Source of the DNA: Xestospongia bergquistia
Taxonomy: Eukaryota > Porifera > Demospongiae > Haplosclerida > Petrosiidae
Assembly (NCBI GenBank): GCA_963965975.1
Contig: OZ014421.1
Coordinates: forward strand, 6,811,413-6,875,412
DNA length: 64,000 nucleotides
Reading direction: 5' to 3'
Shown here: in pieces, positions 1 through 13,100 of the stretch
How the letters are laid out: each line of letters begins with the position of its first letter
Numbering within the stretch: the first letter of the stretch is position 1
Made by a program: the position numbers and the translations under genes
Notes under the pieces: generated by a model
Told to the model about the DNA's origin: nothing
Databases searched by the model: none
Seen by the model: the letters and a program-made list of their open reading frames with translations, nothing else

Positions 1-163
1 GACCGATAATAGCAACCAAATTTGGTCCGCCCCGTCTGGGACCGAAATTATCGTGACAGGAAAATAAATGAATTTGAGAACACTCAGAGCTACAACTCTC
101 AACTTATTACTACGATATTGTAAAAACTATTTTTGCAGACAACAGTCTTACTTTCTTCCTAGT

Positions 164-1545
164 ATGGCATCAGGAAAGTTAGACACACCTCATTTCCATG
201 CCATTCTAACTCCAGGTAAGCCTTGGACAGTAAAGTGGTTAATATATCATTGTATTCAGATCTCCTTAGGTTGGGTCAACTTTTTAAATCAGAAGGTTAC
301 TCACTAAGATTAGTTGGGGGAGTAGTTCGAGACTTGTTGCTAGGATGTAAACCCAAAGATGTTGACCTAGCAACGGAATGTACTCCCGATGAAATGATTC
401 GTCTTTTTGAACGGGAAGGTATACGTCATATCCCTACTGGATTACAACATGGTACCATTACCGCCCACATAAACAATGTCGATTATGAGATAACTACATT
501 ACGAGTAGATCATTTGACTGATGGACGTCATGCTGTAGTTGAATTTACATCAGATTGGAAGACAGATGCAGAGAGACGTGATCTGACTATTAATGCTATG
601 AGTTTAAATTTTGATGGAGTTTTATATGATTATTTTGATGGACAACGTCATTTAGCTGAACATAAAATATGTTTTGTTGGTGACTCTCGTTCAAGAATTA
701 AAGAGGATTACCTTCGAATTCTACGCTATTTCAGGTAAGGTGCATTTGTGTTTAGTTACTAAAAATAACTTGATGTTTGATGACATCATAGTCACTAACT
801 ATATTTAGGTTTTATGGTCGTATTGCTTTGTCTCCTGATGGACATGATGCAGACACTCTTGCTGCTATTAAAGAAACAGCTGAAGGACTTTCAGGGATAT
901 CTGTTGAAAGAGTTTGGATGGAAATGAAGAGGATTCTTGTAGGAAGACATACCCCACATCTTATTAATTTGATGTACCAAGTGGGTGTGGCTCATTATAT
1001 TAGTAAGTCAAAAAGTTTTAAATAGCATATAGATATATATTTATTTCTCTCTAGATCTTCCTAGTGATGGTAATTTACAAGAACTTACTAACGTTTGGAA
1101 GAGAATGCAAGGAAGATATCACTTACAACCAGTAAGTGTTCTGGTTAGTTTAACACATACATCACAGGAAGCTGAGGAACTTGGACGAAGATGGAAACTT
1201 TCAAATACAGAGAGAAAATTAGGAATATTTGTAGCTGAACAACGAGAGAAAGGATACCAAGACACACCTCTGAAATATTATCAAGATTTATTGGTAGATG
1301 GAGTATCACTTGAGCACATTACTGAGGTATTACGTTATTGTGGACGTGTTGAACAAGCTTCAGAGCTTGAAAGATGGACTGTACCCATCTTTCCATTAAA
1401 TGGTAAACATTTAGCAGCTGTAGGTCTGACAGCTGGTCCACAAATGGGTAGAGTATTAAAAATGGCAAAGGAAAAATGGAAAGATAGTTTCTATACTCTT
1501 AACAAAGAAGAATTGTTAGAAATGACAGTTAAAAATTGTAGATAA
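164..1545 (+). CDS. TRNT1: CCA-adding tRNA nucleotidyltransferase 1
   Basis: Adds the CCA triplet to the 3' end of tRNAs in mitochondria and cytosol. Exons 164..215, 260..734, 809..1002 and 1055..1545 join in phase; the first intron is 44 bp. Visible are the nucleotidyltransferase core GGVVRDLLLG and the acidic pair in DVDLAT, then DAERRDLTINAM and the ERRD-like region, RIKEDYLRILRYFRFYGRIA, and a C-terminal helical half aligning to the human protein up to KEELLEM. I chose ATG 164 because its exon continues the human N-terminal alignment (KLDTPHFHAIL); an in-frame upstream ATG lies at 68, so a longer targeting presequence is possible. Tail-to-tail with HAUS4, stops 138 bp apart. Assignment by remembered family similarity, strong across the whole length. 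Confidence 0.93.
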
Positions 1546-1683
1546 TAATAATAGAAATCATTTTTAGTGTTTTCAATGATCTAAAGATTAAAGTAAGAAT
1601 GTCATAATAATTTATAAAACTGATGTATGTTTTAATATAATACTATGAAAGGGACCAATGGAGGAGGATGATCTGGTCATGAT

Positions 1684-2941
1684 TTATGACAGCTGCTGAG
1701 ACTTGCCCAATTCCTTCAAAGCCCATTGTTTATTTTCAATGTCCAATTTTATTTGATGATACTCTTGACTTAGTGAAACAAAGTTAGCACCCAAGGTCTG
1801 ATAATGATCAAGCGCTTGGCGAGTTTCTATCAGCTGTGACTCCAGCTGGTGTTGGGTAGCATCTAAATAAGCTCTATGAATGGGCAGAGACTAAAAGAAC
1901 AATTCTGTGAATTATTATTTACCTGATATGTTTAAGAGCCCCCACTTTATCTGGCGAATAAGTTGCCACCATTAACTGGAGTTTAATAACACTAATATAG
2001 GGGAAGACCCTCTTATTAAAATGTAACTTCCAAGTACTTACGTCAGTTTTAATTCTAGTGCTCGAGTTTTTTCAGTAAGGTACGTTGCATCATTAGCTGT
2101 GTTAACAGTTAAATGATTAGATTGGTACTCTGAGATTAGTCTCCATAATGTTTCACAGTTCTCACTTAATAACTGAAGAGAGGAGAGAGCAAGTGATGTC
2201 ATTACATCACAAACATACTTTGTAATGTTCTAGTCCTTTAGAATAAATGTCATTTTGTAACTGCAGAATCTGTTTTTGCATTTGTTCAAGATTCTGATAT
2301 CTTTCTCTCAGTAGAACTGACAGCTGACTCATTGACTGTGATCCTTGAAAAAGGAGGGAACACGGTTGAGTTCTGTATCAAATATTATATACTTAATCTA
2401 AATGATCCTTATATCAAACTGTCAACTTATGTACTAGGGTGTATACCTCTCTCACTGCCTAACAGCCATGTTGCTAGATCTTCATGTCCAACAGCACTAA
2501 GTTCTGTTATTGCCTCTATAGCTACTTTTCTTTTGGAAGTCCATTCTTTGTTTGATGGAAGTGCTGCTTTCCAATGGTGTTCATCCCAATGGAGGATATC
2601 CTTGAACTGGTTACCTTCTCCTAATATTAGTCGTTGCTGTAATGCTTTGTTGTCTCGTCCGTGAGCTCTTAGCAACCGAACAAGACATTCCAGACGCAAA
2701 TAATTTAATCGACTACTTTTAAATGATGCTTGTGCCTGCAAAAATAAGCAGTTACTTATGAATTACATGTATAATTATACATGTAATTATTACATGTATA
2801 TATATTGTTAATTTTATTATGCAAGTGTGCAAATTTAATTCTCACAACTTTTAACTTGTCAGCTGTTCTTTTAGTTGTACCATCCTCTGTTAATAAATGA
2901 TCTTGTAATACTGTCAGTAGTCTATTGTTAGAGACAGCCAT
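1684..2941 (-). CDS. HAUS4: HAUS augmin-like complex subunit 4
   Basis: Subunit of the augmin complex, which nucleates microtubules on existing spindle microtubules. Six exons on the minus strand: 2849..2941, 2447..2735, 2219..2343, 2042..2172, 1923..1991 and 1684..1873; all phases close, giving 298 aa (human about 363). The C-terminal half is diagnostic: ATYSPDKVGALKHIRAYLD, then the predicted coiled coil ETRQALDHYQTLGANFVSL and ENKQWALKELGK line up with human HAUS4. The N-terminal exons (LRLECLVRLLRAHGRDN) match only weakly, so the shorter N-terminus may be lineage-specific or a missing exon. Head-to-head with BMS1, start codons 71 bp apart. Confidence 0.85.
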
Positions 2942-3012
2942 TAATACCTGGAAATAGAGTCCAATTAATGCCCAGCAAGACCCACGTGTAGTGTGTGTGT
3001 GTCTCGAGAACG
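2942..3012. promoter_or_regulatory. Shared bidirectional promoter/5'UTR, HAUS4-BMS1
   Basis: Only 71 bp separate the two divergent start codons, so promoter and both 5'UTRs must share this interval or overlap the genes. It contains a short (GT)n run and a CACGTG-like hexamer (ccacgtgt) near 2980. No TATA box is visible. Confidence 0.5.
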
Positions 3013-6000
3013 ATGGAGCTCGCAGATGAGCCTAAGCAAAGGTCACATCGCAAGAAACAAGCTGGATCTAAAGCTACCAAGAAGAAGAAAGCAGGAAATG
3101 AAAAAGACACTCAACGCAATCCTAAAGCTTTCATTTATCGTAGCGCTGTCAAGGCTGCAAAATCCAAACGTCGTACACTTGACTTGAAGACCAAGAGACA
3201 TCGTCTGCCTCAAGTAGACAGGACACCATTAGAACCTCCACCATTCCTTGTAGCTGTTGTTGGTCCACCAAAAGTAGGCAAATCTACTCTAATCACAGGT
3301 CTTGTCAAGCACTTCACACGACAAACACTTACCAATCATCATGGACCAATCACTCTAGTATCAGGTAAGACAGTTATAATACTAGTTTGACATATATATA
3401 TATATTACTTGTTTTTGATTAGGCAAGAAACGCCGACTCACTTTTGTTGAATGTAATAATGATATTAATTGTATGATAGATATCGCAAAGGTGGCAGATT
3501 TAGTAAGTATTATTGAATCATGTTCTTGTAATATTGATATATAAATAGGTTTTGTTACTCGTGGATGCTAGTTTTGGTTTTGAAATGGAGACGTTTGAGT
3601 TTCTCAATATTTTACAAGTTCACGGTTTCCCTCGTGTAATGGGTATCCTCACTCACCTTGATATGATGAAGAACAACAAGAACATGAAGAAAACTAAAAA
3701 GAAATTAAAGCAAAGATTTTGGACAGAAATATATCAAGTACTTAAATTCATCTAGTCATATCTCTTATCATCATCTTATTACAGGGAGCCAAACTCTTTT
3801 ATCTGACTGGTTTAAGACACGGGCACTACTTGAAAAATGAGTTGCATAATTTAGGTCGATTTATCTCAGTCGTGAAGTTCAAACCACTAGAATGGCAGTC
3901 TTCACATCCTTACATTTTAGCTGACAGGTAAATGATGCAAATTTAATCTTTAAAAGTCTTTGACTCAATGTCTTTTGTTGAAGAATGGAACAGTTAACAT
4001 TGCCAGAAGAGATAAAGACCAATCCTCAATGTGATCGCCATATTTGTTTGTTTGGGTATATGCGTGGAGCATGTATGAAGCCTGGTTCTCATGTTCACAT
4101 ACCAGGTCAGAATCCCATACTCAATTTGTAGTATTTCATACTTCATTCAAATTAGGGTGTGGAGATTTCTCACTTGATGACATGTCTCTTCTTCCTGATC
4201 CTTGCCCCTTACCTGATAAAGAAAAGAAGAGATCATTAGATGAGAAAGAAAGACTAATATATGCTCCAATGGCAGGAGTTGGTGGTATGGTATATGACAA
4301 GGTAATGGGATTGTCATGTGATTTATCATGTGATTTCCATGTGATCATTAGGATGCTGTTTACATTGAGTTAGGAGGTAGTCACTCAATGAGAACAGTTC
4401 CTCATTCAAATGACATGGTAGTATCATTAATCGACACACAACAACCACTGGATACTAAAATGAGTACCTCTGAGTTACAATTGATACGAGATTCGGTTCC
4501 TCTGACCAACAGTGACAAGGAGACAAGAAGAAGAAAGGTAGATTTTGAGCCACAGGGAGGGAGTGATGGAGATAGTGAGAAAAGTGACAGTGAAGATGAA
4601 GATCATGTTCAGACAGTAAAGAGAAAAACGTTAAGAGGTATCGCTACCTCCAGTGAGGATGATTCCAGTGATCATAGTGAAAATGAAAGTATGGAATTAA
4701 GTGCTGGTACCAGACAGAAGGCTCTTAAGTCAAAACAACCTAAGGAAAATAAAAGACCTTGCACTTCTTCCATTAACTTTGAATCCAAGAATAGTGATAC
4801 TGGGAATACAGATTATGAGGCTGAGGATGAAGACAACTATGAGATTGAGGATGAAGATGAAAATGAAACTGAGGATGATGACAAGTATCAGAGTGAGGAT
4901 TGTGATGTGAATGAGTTTCTGGACATTGAAGCTGAAGAAGGTGAAGAATATGATGAGATGTCATGGGAAGAAGATGAACAAAGTGAGACTGAGAGTGACA
5001 TTATATTAGAAGAAGCTCAAGAAATAGTAAAACTAAAAAAGACAAAAAAGTTACCTGAAGATGAAGTCAGTAACGATACCAATACTGACAATGACATTAC
5101 TGATGATAACAATTCTGAAGTACCTGGTCACTTTCGCTGGAAGGAAAATTTGACAGAGAAAGCTAGTCAGTCATTCAAAAACCGTTTTCACAAAACAGCT
5201 GCTTTGAAAAAACTAGTATATGGTGGACATGATATTGAAACTGAAAGGGACGAAGAGTCAAAAGAAGAAGATATTGAACTTGGCGGACTATTTCATGTTC
5301 GAGATGTAGCTATTAAACGTCAACGTCAATCACTTTATCATCAAATGGACACTTCTTTATCAAAGCTCTCTCTCAGTCGAGACTGGTCCTTAGAAGATAA
5401 TGCTACCATAGTCAAGCATTTATTTGTGACTGGAGACTGGGGAGAACTAGATGCTCAAGCTGTTCTTGAGGAAGATGATGCTATGTATGGAGATTTTGAA
5501 GACTTGGAGACTGGAGAATATCATATTGGTGAGGACGAGAGAGAAGATGAGAGACAAAAAAAGAAAAGAGAGTTAAAAAAGTCTTTTGATGATAAGTATG
5601 ACCAGAAGGATGAGGTATGATGTTTGTAAGTAATAGAAAATTATTGTAATGCATTAATTAATTAATTATTCATTATAATGTATAACTTGTTATAGGATAA
5701 TTATTTTAATGATATGAAGTCTCAGATGTCAGAACAAGCTAAGCGGAACAGAAAAGAATTTGAAAGTCTCAACCCTGAACAACGATTAACTTATGAAGGA
5801 GCACAACCAGGTACCTATGTTCGGTTAGAAATTAAAGTAAGGGCATATGTTGTTGACATACTTCTTAGCAAGACCCACTTATATCTACTCTAGAATGTTC
5901 CATGTGAATTTGTCCGCTACTTTGACCCCGCCTACCCTATTATCATAGGCGGACTCCTTGCTGGAGAGGACAAGTTGGGATATGTTCGTGTGAGACTAAA

Positions 6001-6169
6001 GAAACATCGTTGGTACAAGAAGATCTTGAAAACACGTGATCCTTTGATAGTATCTATGGGATGGCGTAGGTTTCAGACAATGATGGTGTATTCTGTTGAA
6101 GATCATAACATGAGATGTAGAATGTTGAAATATACACCAGAACATATGCACTGTACCAGTTCATTTTAT

Positions 6170-6246
<77 letters not shown>

Positions 6247-7217
6247 GAGTGAGAATACTTTCTATTTTATTGTCAATATAACTTATTATTATAGGACCAG
6301 TAACACCACCTGGGACTGGATTGTTAGGAATACAAGCTGTCAATAACTCATCTGTAGTATGTTCTAATAACATATAGAGACATAATTAATCATCTTTTTA
6401 TTAGTCAGATTTTCGTATCAGTGCTACTGGTGTTGTACTTGAGATGGAGAAATCAACTAATATAGTGAAAAAATTAAAGTTAACTGGTGCTCCTTATAAA
6501 ATCTTCAAAAATACAGCATTTATAAAAGGGATGTTTAACTCCGCCCTCGAGTGTGCTAAATTTGAAGGTGCCTCTATCCGAACTGTTAGTGGCATACGTG
6601 GTCAAATCAAGAAAGCACTCAGTTCACCTGTTGGTACATTTCGAGCTACTTTTGAAGATAAACTACTTGCCAGTGATATTGTGTTCTTACCAACTTGGTT
6701 TTCTGTGGATGTACCACGATATTATAATCCAGTTACAACTTTACTCTGTAGAAAGAAGGAAGAATGGCAAGGAATGAAGACAGTAGGTCAACTTCGGCAT
6801 GAGCTAGGGTTCAAAGCACCTGTAAATAAAGACTCTCTTTACAGAACACAAGAGAGAGGAATCAGAAAGTTTAATCCATTAAAAATTCCTCGCTCACTGG
6901 AAAAAGAACTTCCATTCAAATCACGTCCTAAACTAATGGAGAAAAGAAAAAGAAACAACATATCGAGAAAGAGAGCTGTCGTGTTGGAACCAAGAGAGAA
7001 ACGAGTCCGAACTCTTATACAACAACTAACCACATTGCATCGTGAGAAAGAAAAGAAACGAAAACAAAAACATCAAACAGAATTAGCAAAGCATGTGGAA
7101 AAGAAAAAATTAGAGGAAGAAAAACGGCAACAGAGCACTCGGTTACTACGGAAACGATTTTATCAAGAGCTAGGTTTAGCTGAAAAGAGAAAAGAGAAAC
7201 GTCGTAAAACTGAATAA
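3013..7217 (+). CDS. BMS1: Ribosome biogenesis GTPase BMS1
   Basis: Nucleolar GTPase needed for 40S subunit maturation with RCL1 and U3 snoRNP. Eleven exons (3013..3364, 3423..3502, 3549..3737, 3785..3927, 3984..4105, 4156..4301, 4352..5614, 5696..5836, 5894..6170, 6295..6353, 6405..7217) close in phase to 1194 aa (human about 1280). Seen: basic N-terminus, P-loop GPPKVGKST, the switch-like VDASFGFE, and THLD at the position of the G4 motif. Then come [34 protein letters not shown], a very acidic low-complexity middle (about residues 410-560), and the conserved end: [50 protein letters not shown], with a basic tail. The intron at 6171 starts inside a GT microsatellite. Confidence 0.96.
6171..6254 (+). 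repeat. (GT)n-(GA)n microsatellite forming a BMS1 5' splice site
   Basis: A (GT) run of about 22 units passes directly into a (GA) run. The first GT is the only donor position that fits the reading phase, so the splice donor lies inside the microsatellite. Confidence 0.9.
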
Positions 7218-7338
7218 AAAATTTGGTCATTTGTTAATCTTGTAAAATGTATTATTTAAAAGGACACACACAATTGAAGCATAATATATATCAATAATAA
7301 TAACAACATTTATAATCTTATATAATAATATATTAACT

Positions 7339-7952
7339 TTATTGCTGTTTATTGTTATGTTTATGAGGTATGTGACCACGTCCAACTTTGTGTTCATGAC
7401 AGCAATCATCATCACTTTCGTCATTATCAGAGTCACCAATATTGTGATAAGGTTTTGTGTATATACAACAACCTAACAAGAAGAAAGAAACACATTTAAA
7501 ACAATGGTTTATAAAAATATAAAAGATCTAAATGATAAGATAAAAACCAGTTTATTCTAGATAAAACTGGTTTACTGGTTGTACTATAAAAGACTATATA
7601 AGTACTCAAGTAGACATTTTGGTTACAAAACTCAGTTTAAAGGTAGACATTGTAATATCATATACTATCAAAAAAACATCTAATCCTTCTCTTCTGAAAG
7701 CAAAAGCAACTTACATTTAGAGCTTTTTCTTCCTAGTAGTTCATTATCAACTACTTCTTCTCCCCATTGCACCTTCTTTTCAGACTTTGGCTTATGAAGA
7801 CGGAGTACCAACTGCCCGCCTTCCTGTATATTGAAGGAGATAAAATGTATCATTGAGTACTGTCTACTTACATGAGAACATGGCTCTTCGGTGACCGTGA
7901 TAGTTTCAGACTGGGGTTCTTCTATAGCAGTAAGAGTTTGTAATTCTGCCAT
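7339..7952 (-). CDS. PPP1R11: Protein phosphatase 1 inhibitor 3
   Basis: Small heat-stable inhibitor of protein phosphatase 1; in mammals also described with E3 ligase activity. Exons 7872..7952, 7715..7823 and 7339..7472 join to 107 aa (human 126). Diagnostic residues: KSEKKVQWGEEVVDNELLGR, which holds the PP1-docking KVxW (KVQW), then RKSSKCCCIY with the cysteine run, an acidic DSDNDESDDD stretch and CCHEHK near the C-terminus. Head-to-head with CFAP44 (start codons 98 bp apart) and tail-to-tail with BMS1. Confidence 0.93.
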
Positions 7953-8050
7953 TATAAAGATTGACGACTCATGGTTCAAAGTTCAGTTAATAAAAATAGG
8001 CGGAGTCAAGATAAGTGACTGTTGCTAGGATACCTAACATTAAATCCAAC
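7953..8050. promoter_or_regulatory. Shared bidirectional promoter/5'UTR, PPP1R11-CFAP44
   Basis: 98 bp between divergent start codons; no TATA box or clear motif seen. An AACATGGCGG-type start context precedes CFAP44. Confidence 0.45.
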
Positions 8051-10126
8051 ATGGCGGAACCACTCCAACAACCAGATGACGAATCTAAAAAAGAAAGTGA
8101 AGAGGATGAACAGCAACCTCAAGAGTCAGAACCTCAAAAAGAAAATGCTTTAGATTCTGAAAAACTAGAAGAAGCACAAGAGAGTGTTGAGCCTCAGGCA
8201 CAAGAAGACATTCCAGAAAAACCACCTGAGGCAATACCTACCTCTGAGCCGCTGCAAGAAAAGGAGACAGATAAGAAAGAGCCAGAGACTAGCCCTCCAG
8301 AAAAGCCAAAAGATGTCAGTATTGAAGCTACTGAACCGCAAGGCACTAAGCAAGAAGAGGATGATAACAAACCTATATCGTACAACTATGAAGAACTCTA
8401 CTCCAAGCCTGTATTAACAAGCTCAATGCAACAAGACACTCTTCAATTTCTGTATCCTAGCACCTGTATTTTAAAAGAGATAGAGTAATACTTTTAAGAA
8501 TTTAACTTTTCCATTTTTTCCTTAACTTTTTTATTTTTTCAGACATTGCTTTGGATATGAGTGTCAGAAACGTAGCAATTTGTTAGCACTTGATGAGGAC
8601 ACACTACTATATGCAGCTGGCAACTTGATTGTACTACTAACATTATCAACAGGACAGCACACTTACCTAAGATCTCTTGGAGGAGGAGGTATAGGAGCCA
8701 TCACTGTAAGTGCTATAGCTGTTGTACAACAGTGACTTTGTCTCTTTCTCCTTGAAGGTTCATCCTACTCGTAACTATTTTGCTGTCGGTGAGAAAGGAC
8801 ATGAACCAGTCATTGCAATATTTCAATATCCCAGTCTTGTTCTTCATCGACTACTTCGAGGTGGTACTGAACAGCAATACTCTCACATGGATTTCAACCC
8901 AGATGGTACTTTATTGGCCAGTATTGGTGGGAATCCAGACTACATGCTGACAGTATGGGATTGGGAAAAAGAGAACATTGTCCTCAGGAGCAAGGCTTTC
9001 TCACAGGACATTTATCGAGTCTCGTTCTCTCCTGAACTACCAGGACAATTGACCACCTCTGGGACAGGACATATTCGATTTTGGAAGATGGCAACCACAT
9101 TCACTGGTCTTAAATTACAAGGTTATTTGGGCAAATTTGGTCGTACAGAACTCACTGATATAGCTGGTAAATACTAGAATTCACCTCTATATCTAATTCA
9201 GTTATGATATTTTGTTATTTAGCATATGTAGAGCTACCTGATGGTAAAGTTCTCTCTGGGACAGAGTGGGGTAATATGTTACTATGGGATGGTGGTTTTA
9301 TTAAAGTGGAATTAGCTAAGAAAGGCAAGAAATTCTGTCACAATGTGAGTTAATTTTTAATATTAGATCAAAGGACATTGTACCTAATTATCATATATTA
9401 TTATAGGGCACTATAGAGTCTTTATATTTGGATGAAGGTGAACTGATATCAGCTGGAGTTGATGGCTATATTAGGGTATTTATATGATATTAGTTACACT
9501 ATAAAGTACTGTGTGTATAATAGATATGGGACTTTGAGACTATTGATAATGCTGATATCACAGAAGAGAATACAATCTATGAAATAGAGCCGTTAACTGA
9601 AATTAAAGTAAGGTTTATATTTTATAGTACACCATTACTCCAACCTGCTCTTCTTCTTTTAGGTTGGATCTGATGTTAGTATAAAGTCATTAACAAGGTC
9701 AACAAATCCAGACACTCCAACAATTTGGTATGCTCAAGATGCCAAAGGAGCTATATGGAAGACAGATATAGTAGTGTCTCATACAGTAAGTTGAAATGGC
9801 ATCCGTTTATATTAAAGTTACTGTGAACATTAGCGTAAACCACCTGAGAGATTAGTACGATATCACTCTGGTGAGATCAAAAGTGTGGATGTATCTCCTG
9901 TTAGTCATCATGCAGCCAGTATTGCAGAAGATGGTATGAGAGAGTTATCTACAAATATTGTTATTTTTCAGTTTGTAGGAAGTGTAAGAGTCTATGATTT
10001 TGAGAGTGGTAAAGTTCTCTGTCACACAAAGTATCCCTATAATGGGTCTTCATTACTATGGGCTCCTCTGTCTGTAGATGCAAGTGGTCTAACACTAATA
10101 ACTGGATATGCTGATGGAGTATTAAG

Positions 10127-10176
<50 letters not shown>

Positions 10177-13100
10177 CTGTGTATTAATGGTCTCTACATC
10201 CTATGTACAGTGTACCATTTTGTTAAGCATTTTTCATTGAAAGTTAAAGTTGTTATATTCTTTCTACATTAGGGTACTCAAAATTAACAAGTCGAGTCTG
10301 ACATCATCTTCAACGACTCCAGACCAATTGAGTCTTCTTGCAGTCTGCAAACCACACACTCAAGCCATCACTGCATTAGCTGTTGACAAAGAAGGAACAT
10401 TACTAGCAACAGGAGTAAGTGAAGACTCAACCACTAGAACATACTTAATTATTTTCCTAGTCTGCTAATAACACTGTCTTCTTTTTGAACATCAAAGACG
10501 GCTTTACTCCAGTTGGTTTTGTCAACATACCAGCTTCTGTGTCCTTTATGGTATGGTCTCAACCTAACCAGGTAAATTAGTAGTCCATATACTATAATTA
10601 TATACTACATATACTGACATGTTATAATCAGTTATTGTAAAATAGATGATTACTATAGTATACTCTTCATATAACAGAACTAATATGTTCATATTTTAGG
10701 GACCTCTGAAACTTTTGGTCTGTTGTCATGAAGGATCTATGGTTGAGATTTCAGCTCCTTTGAACGAGGACTTCGACACATCTCAAAGTTATCATCTCCA
10801 ATCTCTCAACGTCGTCAGCAGAAAGTTTACATCTATTAAAGACAGACTGAGAGTATGTGTTAGGACTTGTACAGTTTATGTTCAGACATGTATTTGTGGT
10901 TTGTAGAGAGAAGAAATAGAAGCAAAATTAGCAGCTGAAAAGGAAAGGAAACGAAAAGAGAGAGAAGCCCAGAGGGAGGCAGCAAAGGCTAAACGACGTG
11001 AGGAATTAGGGGAAGACTATGAATCAGAAGAAGAGGAAGAGTTAGTAGAAGAGGAAGAAGAAGAGGAAGAACAGGAAGAAGGTGGAAATGAAGAAGAAGA
11101 GGAGGAAGAAAAGCCAGCTGGTCCGAGTCCTATTCATACTGCCTTTTATCAATATTCTGATAAGAATAAGTTCTGGGTGTCTATGGGTGGCTATGATGCT
11201 GGCTATTTGTACTGTTGTTCACTAGAAGGAGCTGATAATAGCAATGTTCCTTATGAAGCACCTCAGTCTGTTCCAGTACCACCACTAAACGGCAAAGATA
11301 TTCCATTACATTCAATGATATTCAGGTACAATCCATCCATCTATTTCACCCTCCGTCAATTCATTAACATATACCTACCCATCCTAGTCATCCATTTAAC
11401 TTTTAATATATCCAGTCATTCAGGTTACTATCTCTTAACTGGAACAGACACTGGTTGTGTTAGAATCCATCGTCTCAATGCTCCATATTCACTGCAGTCA
11501 CTAGAACAACATTGGACACTTGCAATGCACGATAATCAATATGGACATATATCCAGTCTAGCAGTCTCTTATGACGACCAATATCTCATTACAGGAGGAG
11601 GAGATAGTAATGTATTTATATACAAAGCTAATCTTCCTACTACAACTAAAATCACTAGACCAATTACTTCTGGTAAACAGGTATTTCAATGTACACCAAT
11701 ATAGCTAGATGTTTCTATGTGAGATTTACAGGAATTGTCCAAGCCTGATGCTGGTCGATTACAGGACATTGATGATCCCTCTCATTATAGTATAGAAGAT
11801 GCTAAACAAAAAGCTGAACATGATCGCAAAATGAAAGCAGCTGAAGCAAAGAAACAAAAGGTAAGAATGTAATAAGATATTTAAACAATATAACCTGCTT
11901 GTTGTCTAGGTTCTTCAAGAGATAAAACTATTACGAAGGACTTACACTCAACTTCAGCAACGATCTCAACATCTCCCTCCTCATCTGAGACTGAACAGAG
12001 AAGAGTTTGTCATGGATCCCTCAATGTCTCAGCAGTTACAACAACAATTAACTGATAAAGTACGTAAGAATATAAACCACCCCCTCCGTCATTATCTTTA
12101 CTAATAGCTGGAACTGGTTAGAAAAGAGATGGCATGGGAAGCTGAGAAACACAATGTGGCTTTAAAGAAACTCCAAAAAAAGTCAGTTTATTCATATACT
12201 ATATAAATGTATGTTCATGCTATTGTTCCTAGCATATGATGTATTGATACAATAAAAGAGAGGAAATGATTGAAGCTTATGTTATACTCCTATAGGTACA
12301 AGGACATTGTAGAATGTGATAGAATAGTTGTATGGACAGTCAAAGGTGACCACTGTGTGAGCTCCTTGCGATCACCTTTACCCTCACCTCAATATTTGGC
12401 TTTGCTGGAGACCATACTGTCCTCAGAGCTGACAACGACACCCTGGACGGGCACTGGAGAACGAGTCACGCTAAAACGTAAATCCCATTTTTTTAGAACA
12501 ACAGATGAAATTGAAGAAGATGAAGAAGACAGCAACAAAGGACAGAAAGAGTTGAATAAAAGCGAAATAAGAAGATTGAAAAAAGAAAAAAGAAAGAAAG
12601 AATGGGAGGAGTTGCTTCGTCTCAAACCAGGTGATGATTACGAAGATCCTGAAGAGGTAGCTGCCATTGAGAAAGCTACTCAACAAATGGGAGATTATAA
12701 ATTGAAGACATCAAGTGATTATGTGGTCTCTGAGGAACAGAGAATGTCAACTGCAAAGAAACAAAGGGAGCTAATCATCTGTAGAAATACTGTAAGTGAT
12801 AAAGCCATGTACTGAATGCCAATTGTACTATTGTTATAGATATTTCAAGCTAAACGCCAATACAATCAAAAACTCTTGTCACTTAGAGACAACAAATTAC
12901 AAATGGTGGATAAGGTACGTTGTCACATATACTAACATAAATAGTTTGCTTGCTCTATAATGTGTGTGTGTGTGTGTAGTATCTATTTCTATCTCTCTTA
13001 GATTGCAGATCTTGTAAAACAGTTACAAGACATTCATACACACTTACCTCCTGCTCTTTGTAAACCCATACCTCCTATACCAGTCATAAAACCTGAAGAA

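Noticed and set aside
9933-9979. In-frame read-through of a short CFAP44 intron
   Set aside because: Although open, splicing with GTATGA and TTTGTAG gives the WD-like [10 protein letters not shown]; the retained peptide has no counterpart.
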